DNA from: Clostridia bacterium
GTDB lineage: Bacteria; Bacillota; Clostridia; TANB77; CAG-508
DNA length: 64,000 bases
Assembly: GCA_017939755.1 (NCBI GenBank)
Contig: JAGBAJ010000051.1
Location: forward strand, 1-64,000
Direction of reading: 5' to 3'
Part shown: positions 1 to 9,900 of the stretch, piece after piece
Numbering within the stretch: the stretch's first letter is position 1
How the letters are laid out: the number at the start of each line of letters is the position of its first letter
The notes under the pieces: model-generated
Databases searched by the model: none
What the model was told of the DNA's origin: nothing
The model's input: the letters and a program-made list of their open reading frames with translations, nothing else
Translations under genes and position numbers: made by a program

Positions 1-2
1 AT

Positions 3-113
3 AAGAAATATTTAAAAGATAAAAAGAAAACAGTCAAATCAAATATGTTTAACTGTTTACTTAATGATGAACTATTACTAGAAGTAATCGGAAATATTAC
101 AAAATTATGTTAA
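3..113 (+). CDS. C-terminal end of an upstream gene (partial)
   Basis: A reading frame is open from the window edge and ends at TAA 111-113. It encodes about 36 residues, basic at first (KKYLKDKKK) and then hydrophobic and acidic (LLNDELLLEVIG). It looks like the tail of a protein that begins before the window. No family can be recognised from so short a piece. The alternative is a chance open frame in AT-rich DNA. Confidence 0.4.
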   Translation, partial: KKYLKDKKKTVKSNMFNCLLNDELLLEVIGNITKLC

Positions 114-158
114 TTTGTAATATTTGATGAAATTACCCTGAGAAAATTGGAACTTTTG

Positions 159-187
159 TTGACTATGAAAACTTAATATGTTATTCT
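159..187 (+). promoter_or_regulatory. Candidate sigma-A promoter of the Spo0E-like gene
   Basis: TTGACT at 159-164 and TATTCT at 182-187 are separated by 17 bases. The small gene starts 57 bases further on. The fit is good at -35 and moderate at -10. Confidence 0.5.
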
Positions 188-243
188 TAATTTAATATCA
201 GTTAGCACAACAAACATGAAACCTCAAGAAGGAGATGGTTACT

Positions 244-408
244 ATGTTAATAGATCAAATTTGTGATTTAAGAGACAAGTTGAACAAAAGCATACTAACT
301 AAAGATTACAAAGATACATATGAATTAAGTTTAAAATTAGACAAATTAATAGCAGAGTATTATAAGAGCAATAAAGAGGTACAAAAGAAGCAGTTCAATT
401 TTTTTTAA
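244..408 (+). CDS. Spo0E-like sporulation regulatory aspartyl-phosphate phosphatase
   Basis: This is a 54-residue protein with a strong ribosome binding site (AAGAAGGAGATGG) just before ATG 244. The whole protein looks like two helices, and the second carries ELSLKLDKLIAEYY. This matches the Spo0E family signature, SxxLDxxI followed by aromatic residues. Spo0E family proteins are small cytoplasmic phosphatases that remove phosphate from Spo0A~P and so delay sporulation; the length fits the family. That it acts on Spo0A here is inferred from the family. It has its own candidate promoter and lies directly before tRNA-Leu, so it is probably a single-gene unit. The assignment rests on a short motif and size, with the family call more certain than the exact target. 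Confidence 0.72.
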   Translation: MLIDQICDLRDKLNKSILTKDYKDTYELSLKLDKLIAEYYKSNKEVQKKQFNFF

Positions 409-427
409 GTAAAAAATAAAAAAAGTG

Positions 428-456
428 TTGACAAAGTTGCTTCATAATATTATAAT
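428..456 (+). promoter_or_regulatory. Sigma-A promoter of tRNA-Leu
   Basis: A consensus TTGACA (428-433) and TATAAT (451-456) are separated by exactly 17 bases. They lie 38 bases before the 5' end of tRNA-Leu. Confidence 0.85.
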
Positions 457-494
457 AAGTCTTGTCGTAAGACAAAGGCCAGTTTAAATTATAT

Positions 495-583
495 GCAGAT
501 GTGGCGGAACTGGCAGACGCACAGGACTTAAAATCCTGCGAGGGTTAAACCTCGTGCCGGTTCGATTCCGGCCATCTGCACCA
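495..583 (+). tRNA. tRNA-Leu (anticodon TAA)
   Basis: The acceptor stem GCAGATG pairs with CATCTGC, followed by discriminator A and an encoded CCA. The anticodon stem CAGGA/TCCTG encloses the loop CTTAAAA, giving anticodon TAA. A long variable arm (GAGGGTTAAACCTC) marks a class II tRNA, and the T arm has GGTTCGATTCC. It decodes UUA/UUG. Confidence 0.97.
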
Positions 584-690
584 AAATTCAGAAGCATGTC
601 CACACCATATACATATGTATGTAAGTATGGTAGGAAATAACAAGACGACTGTATATAGATATTTATTGAATAAGTAAAACTAAAAGAAGG

Positions 691-726
691 AACAAGGTTA
701 AATGAAAGTTTAATCTTGTTTTTTTT
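691..726 (+). terminator. Rho-independent terminator after tRNA-Leu
   Basis: AACAAGGTTAAA pairs with TTTAATCTTGTT (one G-T pair) across a short loop and runs into eight T. It closes the tRNA-Leu unit about 110 bases downstream. Confidence 0.75.
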
Positions 727-912
727 GGTCTATGCGTAAGAGTTAAAGATTTTCCTTAAGTAGTCAAAAAATTGTAATGAGAATGTAAAAAAACATTTTC
801 TGCTAAATTTCCGTACAGGTTTAATAGAAAAATAAAGTATTCAGTAATTTGATTATATTATTAAATGATTTAAAATTAATGTTAATATTGTAATTTTGAA
901 AGGAGAACGATT

Positions 913-3900
913 ATGAAAGGTAGAATAAATAAAGCACTAGTATTTTTTGTTGTAATTGGATTGATTATATCAATTGTTGCAATTAAGAATATATTGCCAA
1001 TAAAGGTATCTCAAAATATACAAAATATTGAACAACAACCAAAGGCTGCAATGACGATAATAGATACAATAACTGGGTGGAATAATCGTGTTTGGAGTTA
1101 TGCTGCACATTATGGCCCAAGTAATGAAATGGCATGGGGGTTCTATGATACAAATTCAACAAACAAATATAATAATATATATTGTGTACAAACGGGAAAA
1201 GGTGTAAGCAATTCGGACACATATTATGTATATGATATATATAATCTTGATAGTGATAGTATAACCAAATACTTTGAAAATGAGACAAATTATCGCCATT
1301 TTTTGTATATACTAGAGAATATGTATTTGGTTGGTAGAACAGGTGCAGAAAAAGAATATATGGAAAATGTTCTATTAAATAAAATAAAGGAAGTAACAGG
1401 AGAGGATTGTGAAAGTAACTACAATAATATGCTTTCAGAAATAAATGGATTAGGCATAGTGGATGGTTCCGATGCAAAATCAACACCAGATGTGAATAAG
1501 ATTGCATATATGCTATGGAAAAATGGATCTAGACAAAGAAATGATTTTGTAACCTTAGATAGAAGAGATAACTATTTAGGAACAGTGCAAAGGTATATGC
1601 TTCAGAGCTATATAAAACAAAAAGATGGTAAATTAGGTGTTAACCCTGCAGTAAATAAGTATAAATGGCATTATTATAAGTATGAGGGTCAATACAACAA
1701 TAAAGGAAAGGTACCAACAAATGCACAAACTTATGCGGATGCATTATTAAAGATGCTTGAAGAAGGATTTAACAACGACACATATGACATAAACAAGTAT
1801 AAAAATTTCGATGAAAGTAATACATATATAAATAAAGATTCTGCTGTATATGACGAAACGAATAACAGGATAGGTCCATTTACAGTGGTTAATCCAAATG
1901 GATATTCAATTAGTGTTAGTTATTTAAAATATGGAGAAACAAATCAAGAATATGATATAGTTGATGAAAATGGTAGCATTGTTGACATATCAAGTAAAAC
2001 TGAAGAAAAAAATTTCTATTTAAAATTAAAAAATACATTAGATGGAACGAATACATTGTCCGCAAATTTCTATATTGATTTTGGTGATGTACCAACAGCA
2101 AGAATATTTATACCTAAAAAGGACACAGCCCAAATAATGACAAGTGTAGATAGAGCACACAAATTTAAAAATGTACAATGGACAATGAAAGTTGATACTA
2201 TGAAAGCCGATATTGCATTAAAAAAATATATATATGCAGTTAACGGTTCAATAGATGCGGTACCAGCTAGATTGGAAAGTATAGATCTTTCTCCACTAAA
2301 AAATAGGACAGATCATAATGCTATATATAATATGAATAAAACACCCGTAGAGGTTAATGTTGGTGATATAGTTACATATGCAATTCAATTATTTAATGAG
2401 GGCGAAATAAATGCTACAGCTGAAGAAATAACAGATTATTTACCTAATCATATGAGATTTGTTAGTGCATATACGGATTTTGATGCAGTGCATACACCTG
2501 GATATGATGGAAGTAACAATATTACTAATTCGGGAACTAGTAACAATATAAAAATAAAAAATCCAAATACAGATTATATTGCTCCATATGATGAAAGTGA
2601 TACGCAAGAAACTTTCAAAAATAAATCTCAAACTATATATATAGATTGTAAAGTTCTACCAAGTGATAACTATATATATACTAATGTATCTGAAATAACA
2701 GAGTACAGAATTGAAAGAGGTTCAGATATAGACTCTGACTCTACAAACTGGCAAGCACCTGCAAGAAGCAGAGATAATCTTGAATGGCAAAATTATTCGA
2801 ATGGACATTCAGATGAAAATCCAACATGGTTTGATAATGGTTTCCATAACTTTGGCGGACAAGAAGATGATGATGACTTTGATAAAATCATAATAAAACA
2901 CATAGATTTGGCTTTAACAAAAAGAATTGAAGGAAAACTTGATCAAGGAACAGAGGTAATGCTTGTTCCAGAAGGTTCAACTATAGATAAATCTAGAATT
3001 GAAATTTCTGGATATAATGAAGTAAAAAATGGACAATATGAAGATTTGCTATATAATATGAACAAAAAAGTTGCTAAAGTAGAAAGAGAAGATCAACTAG
3101 TATCAGTAATTACAGTATATAATGAGGGTCATATAGATGGAATTGTAAAAGAAATAACAGATTATTTACCTACGGGATTAAACTTTACAGATGAGGATCG
3201 AGAGAAAACTCAAGAGTTAAATGGAGATAACATATCATTTAGGTATAATAAATATAAAAGATTATTAACAATAACTATAAACAATGGCGATGGTATAAAG
3301 CTAAATAATATAGATGAGTATGAAGATAGTTGTAGTAAATTTGAGGTAAAAATTGTTACAAGTGTTAGTAAATCCGCAAGTGGTAGATTATTTAATTCTG
3401 CGGCTATTACAGATTATGGATATAAAGGAACTGATGGAACATATTATAAAGCATATACACAGGGTGTAGATAAAGACTCATATGCTATGCAAGATGCTAA
3501 TATGCTAAAGAATAAACATAAAGCTGAATATAATGCAGAAGAAGCTGTAGATTCTAATTTAACACAGATTAATAAGAATGTACTTCAATATCAAGATGAT
3601 GATGATGTAGATGTTGTTGAAGTTGATTATAATCCGAATTTTGACTTGTCTTTAAGAAAATATATTTATAAAGTTGAGAAAAACTTTTATAGTGATGAAT
3701 TAATAGACGAACAAGATGAAAGTAAGGGATACAAAAAATATTCAATAGAATATAAAAACAGAATTCCAGTAATTAATGAAAATTCATTAAATGTATTAAA
3801 CAGCACTGGAACTGCAGAATATTATCATGATAAATTGAAAGTACATACTGAAAAAGATGATTTGGTTACATACAGAATAAGAGTATATAACGAAGGAAAA

Positions 3901-6900
3901 GGAAATGATTATTATGGTCGTGCTACAGAGATAACAGATTATTTACCAGAAGGTTTACAATTTGTATCATTAGAAAATGGAAGTGATGCAAATTGGTCAG
4001 CTGAGGCATCTGGAAATACGATTAAGTTGAAGTATAGTGGTGAAAAAATATTACCTACAGATTCAATTGAAATATTGTCAAAAATAAATAAAGCAAATGA
4101 TGTAAGAAGTGGGTTAAATAGAAATGAAGAAATAAGTGATGAAGACGAGAGCATATATAATGAGTACAAAGACTATGATGAACATGAATATTATCAAGAA
4201 GTTGGTATTATATGTAGAGTAACATCTAGTGAAGAGTATAAGATAATAACAAATCGTGCAGCAATTACTGGACGTGAAGCATACGAGAAAGTATATACAG
4301 ACGAAACAAATTATAACTTAGTTTTTAGGGAGGGAGTTGAAGATAGAGACAATTTAAAACCAGATGTTTTAGAAAATCCTAATTTGGATAACTGGTATAG
4401 ATTGAATGTAATCAACGAAGGAACACCAGAACTATATTACCCAGGTGATGAAGATGATGATGACTTTGACACAATATATGTAGATACTTATAAGGTAAAG
4501 ATAATAAAAAGTAATGGGACAGATAATATGCCTGGAGTAGAGTTAAAAGTAATTAAATACAGATCTATAAGCAATCCAAAACAAAATTTTGAAAAGTTAG
4601 AGCTAAGTGAACTTGAAACGTCAGTAAAAGATAATGGTGTAGGAGAATATATTTCAACGGCACCAACAACAATGCTTGAAAATGATGTGTATATAGTAAA
4701 AGAAATCAAATCAGTAGAGGGTTACTATAATCCGTTCGAGGGAAAATACATAAAATTTTCATTAAGAGGAGGCAACAGAGTTAGCGCCAACTATCGTATT
4801 GTAGATTCGCAAGCAGTATATATAGGAATTTATGAAGACAATGGAGATGATGACTACACAAATGATACATTAATAAAATATGATTTTAGGGATCCTAATA
4901 GTGAATATAACAACGTTAACTTCTATTATAATTATGATAATGAACTATCAATAACCATATTAAATGATAAAATTGAATCATCAGGAAAATATACAATTAA
5001 CTTACATAAATATGGAGAAAATAACAAGGAAATAGAAGGAGTTCAATTTGATGTATCTGGTAAGTTTAATAATGAAGACTACGTTACAATACCAAGTACA
5101 GGGAAAAAATTAGAGTCAAAAATCGGAGGGGTTAAAGTGATCCCTGATAGTTATACTTCAGAGTATATAGATATTAAACCAGAGACATATAGTATACCAG
5201 ATGAACTTGTTATAAATGAGGATAGCATAAAAGAAGGTGCGGTGGATTCAGATGGAAATTTAGTAGATGAAAAATACTATATAGGACTTGAAGGAAAAGA
5301 AATTAGACTTAAGATAAACAAAAATTTTGAAGAAAATAAAAACAATAGGTATTATTATGTTGAATCATTGGATGTATCAGTAGATGGCAATAAATTAGAA
5401 GATAGGAATAATTCATTTACATATGAAGAAGATAATGGAACAAGTATTAGAATAGACGTCATAAAAAATATGGATTCTACAAGTATTGATATTAGAATAT
5501 GGAATCCGACAATCGTGAAAAATGGTAAATATAATGTTAATATTATTAAATTTAAAAAAGGAAGCACAACACCAGTTGAAGGAGTACATTTTTTAGCAAA
5601 TGCGTATATAAATGGAAAAAATGAAACAATTGCAGGAGAGGATAGTCCAATAACAACAAAAACAACTGCAGTGCCAGTTAAAGAAAATGTAGAAATATTG
5701 GAAGAAAAAATCAAGGAAAATGATACATATACAATAACAGAGAAAGATGTAGGAACAAATACAGATATATGTGTAGGTATAAACAAACCAATAGAGCTAA
5801 TAGTTGAGAAAGACATAGACAAAACAGATACGAAAAATTGGGAATTTTTTGTTAAAAAGGTTACAATGAAAATTGGTAATGAAAAAGTAGTTGCAGACGA
5901 AGACGGAGAAACAATAACTTTTGATAACGGAGCCGAAGTAACAATAAAATATAATAGTACGACAAAGACAATAGAGATAGCAGTAACTAACCCTAAAAAG
6001 GAAGGTTCATTTGAATTAAATCTTGTTAAATATATTAAAGGTGAAACAACTCCAGAAGGTGAACCAAAGCCACTAGAAGGTGCTACTTTTGACATAACGA
6101 TAAGTGATAAAGTAGGCAAAAGAGAAGGCTTAGTAACTGATAGTGATGGTAGAATACCAACAATAGAAGGTATTGAAATAGATGCAGAAAATAAAGAGTA
6201 TACAATAACAGTAGAAGAAACAGGTGTACCAACAGGATATATAGGATTGGCAGAACCTATAACGTTTAAAGCCGTGTCTGAGTCACAAGGAGATAAGTAT
6301 GTATTAAAAGTGCAAGAAAAGACAGAAATTGGAAATTACTTTGATTATGAGGTAAGACCAGGTGAAATCTTTATTGAAGTAGAGAACAGAGCAGAGCCAG
6401 AAATCCATAAGGGTGTAAAAACATCAGTACATAACCAAGATTCAGGATACGACAAAAATGAAAAACAAAAATGGATAATTAACTCAAGTATTCCAACAGG
6501 AATTGAGGATTACACAAAATATATAATTACAGATACAATTGATCCAGAGAAAAAAGTAAATTCAGAAAAAAGAATACAATTTATAAATGAAGATAATCCA
6601 GCAGCAAATGTTTCCGTAAAAATTTTAGGAACAGATGGAGCACCAGAGCAAGCTCTAACTGAAGGTGTTGATGGTGATTACAAAGTAACATTTAATAAAG
6701 ACACAAAAGAGCTAATGATAACATTTATAAATGGCGATGAATTTATAGGAGGCAAGGAGCTACCAGAGAATAGAATACTAGAAATAACATATGAGACACA
6801 ATTCGCACTAGATGATGATGGAAATATTATTGGTATTAATCAAGAAATACCAAACCAAGCACATTTAACATTTAATGGAAACGGGGCAGAAGAAGATTCA

Positions 6901-9900
6901 CACAAAGATTCTGAAGAGCCAGAAGTTCATACTGGAGGAGTAGGAGTACGCAAAACAGATAGGGATTCGGAAGAGCCTCTTGTAGGAGCAAGATTTAGAT
7001 TAACTAGAACTCAAGAAGCTGCAGATGAAGCAATAAGAATACTTCAAGAAAATCAAGGAAAATCACAACAAGAAATTGAAAAAGCATTAGAAGGCGTTGA
7101 TTTTGTTAGAATGTATAATGAAGACGGAACTATAGGTGATGTATGGGAAGTTGAGACCGATAGTGAAGGTAAAGCTAGATTTGAAGGAATAGAGTTTGGT
7201 GGAGATGCCGAAGGAAAATATTCACAGACAAATCATGAAATAACAAAGTTCCCAATATTTGAATATACAGATTGGTCAGCTGTTAAGTCAGACTACTATA
7301 TTGTTGAAGTTTATGTTCCAGAGGACTATGTATTATTAAAGAGCTCTATTCATGCCGAAGTAAGACCAAGCAATTATACAAATGACTATGTTCTAGAGGA
7401 ATATAAGGATATAGAAAATCATAAAGTCGTGGAGGATGGAGAGTACCTAGTAAGTATTAAGAAAAATGGTAAGTATGTAGATGGAGAAGTTGTTAAAACA
7501 GAAGGTATTCCAGAAGTAAGATTTGAAGCTAAACGAAAAGTAAATAGATTAAAGAATGACAAAAATGAAAAGTTTGAGAATCTAACAACTGCAGGACAAG
7601 ATGCAATAGTAACAGATGCAACTGGATATGCTAGTCTTGGCAGCGAAGTCACAATGAAAAAAGAGTCAAAAGATGTACAAGATATATATATAATAAAAGA
7701 AAAATCAATACCAGAAACATCTAAGTATCTATTAGGTTTCACTGGAGAGATAACATTAAAAATCAACAAGGATATCATGTGGAGCGATGATAGAGAAAGT
7801 GTTACAAATATAGTTAAGAGCATTGAGATGGAAGTCGAAGGTGCAAATGCAGTAAAAGTAAATGATCTTAAGTATACTGCAAAAGTGACAAAAGACGGAC
7901 AAGAGCTCGAATTAGTTGCAGAATTTAATCAAAAGGATAATATTTTAGAATTAACAATAGAGAATCCTCACAAAAAAGGAGAGTTTGACCTAGACATTAT
8001 AAAAGTAATAAAAGGAACAAATCCAGCAAAAGCATTATCTGGTGCAGGATTTAAAATTAGCATAAAAGATGATGATGGAAACTTTGTAACAGATAAAGAT
8101 GGAAATGCTATAGATGGAAGTAAAGAATACTTTGTTGGAACCGAAGGCGAAAATAAAGGTAAGTTATCAATAGAAGATATAAATATTAAGGAAGCTGGAA
8201 TTAACTACAATATTGAAATAGAAGAATCAACAGTACCAGCAGGATATATAGGAATTGGACAACCAATAAAATATACTGCAACATCTGTAGTATATGCAGA
8301 TAAATTAGGATTAAATAAAGATACTAAAACAATATCAAATGATGTTAAGGTAAAAGTTGAAGAAGGCCAAGTTTGGATAGATGTTCAGAATAAACCAGAG
8401 CCAGTAATTCATAAAGGTGTAAAATATGTGGAAAACCAAGACTCAGGATATGATAAAAATGAAATTCAAACATGGGTAATTAATTCAAGCATTCCAACAG
8501 GAATTAGTGACTATACAAAATACGTAATAACAGATACAATAGACCCAGACATCACTGACAATGATAAAAAAAGAATTGCATTTATAAATGAAGAAAATCC
8601 AGCATCAAATGTTATAGTAAAAATTAAAGGAACAAATACAGTTTTTACAGCAGGAAAAGAGTATAGTGTAGCATTTGATACTAATAAGAAAGAACTAAAA
8701 GTAACATTTATAGATGGAAATAAATTCTCAGGTGTAAAGTATTTAACTGAAAATTCAACATTGGAAATAACTTATAAAACACAATTTACACTAGATGATA
8801 ATGGAAACATTATAGGATTAAATCAATCAATACCAAATCAGGCAGAGCTAAATTACAATGGAAATGGCAAAGAAGAAAAAACAAAAAAATCAGAGATACC
8901 AGAAGTCCATACAGGTGGAGTTGGAGTATTTAAATATGATGACGCAAACAAAAATGGAAAATATGATGAAGGTGAAAAAGCACTAGAAGGAGCACATTTT
9001 AGAGTAACAGAATCAGAATCTGAAGCTCAAAAAGCAGTATCAATTATATTGAAATATGAGGCAGAGGGAAAATCAAAAGAAGAGCTTGAAGAGGCTCTAA
9101 AAGAAATAGATTTTGTAAAGGAAAAATCGTCAGAAGGTAAAGAAACAGGAAAAGCTATAGAAGTGGTTACAGGAAAAGATGGAAAGGCAGTAATTGAAGG
9201 ACTAGAGTTTGGAGAGGATGCAATTGATAAAGTTAAAGTAGAATTTACAGGTGTTGATGGAGCACCAGTGTACAAATACAAATGGGATGAAGCAGAAACA
9301 AAATACTATATAGTTGAAACAGAGACTCCGCATGGATATTTAACATTAGATCATGAAGAAGAAGTAATTGTAAGAGCTAATAATTACGACAATTTAGATC
9401 TTACAAAGTATTATGAATTGGCAAATAAATCAAAGATTTATGATTTATCATTACGTAAGTTTATAACACATGTAAATGGTGTAGACCGCGATGGTAAGAA
9501 AATCGATAGAAATATTACAGATAGAATACCAAGAGTAACTCTAACAGATGAATTTAAAGATGAGGAAAATGATAAGGTAACAACCGCAAAATATGAACAT
9601 ACAAAAGAGCCAGTTGTAGTACAACAAGGAAATATTGTAACATATACAATAAGAATTTATAATGAAGGACCTGAAGATGCATATGCATCAATTGTAAAAG
9701 ATGACATTCCAGATGGTGTTGAATTTGTACAATATACAGAAGGCGATGGAAGCGTAAATGATGAATATAGATGGAAATTAGTAGATGATAAAGATAATGA
9801 AGTAACAGATGCATCTAAAGCTAAGTATATAATTACAGATTACTTATCTATGGAACAAGGTGAAATAGGTGAAGATGGAAGAAATTCTAACTTATTAAAG

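Noticed and set aside
5355-6119. 254-residue frame antisense inside the giant adhesin
   Set aside because: Ser/Val/Phe-rich mirror of acidic repeat coding; no start signals and no family resemblance.
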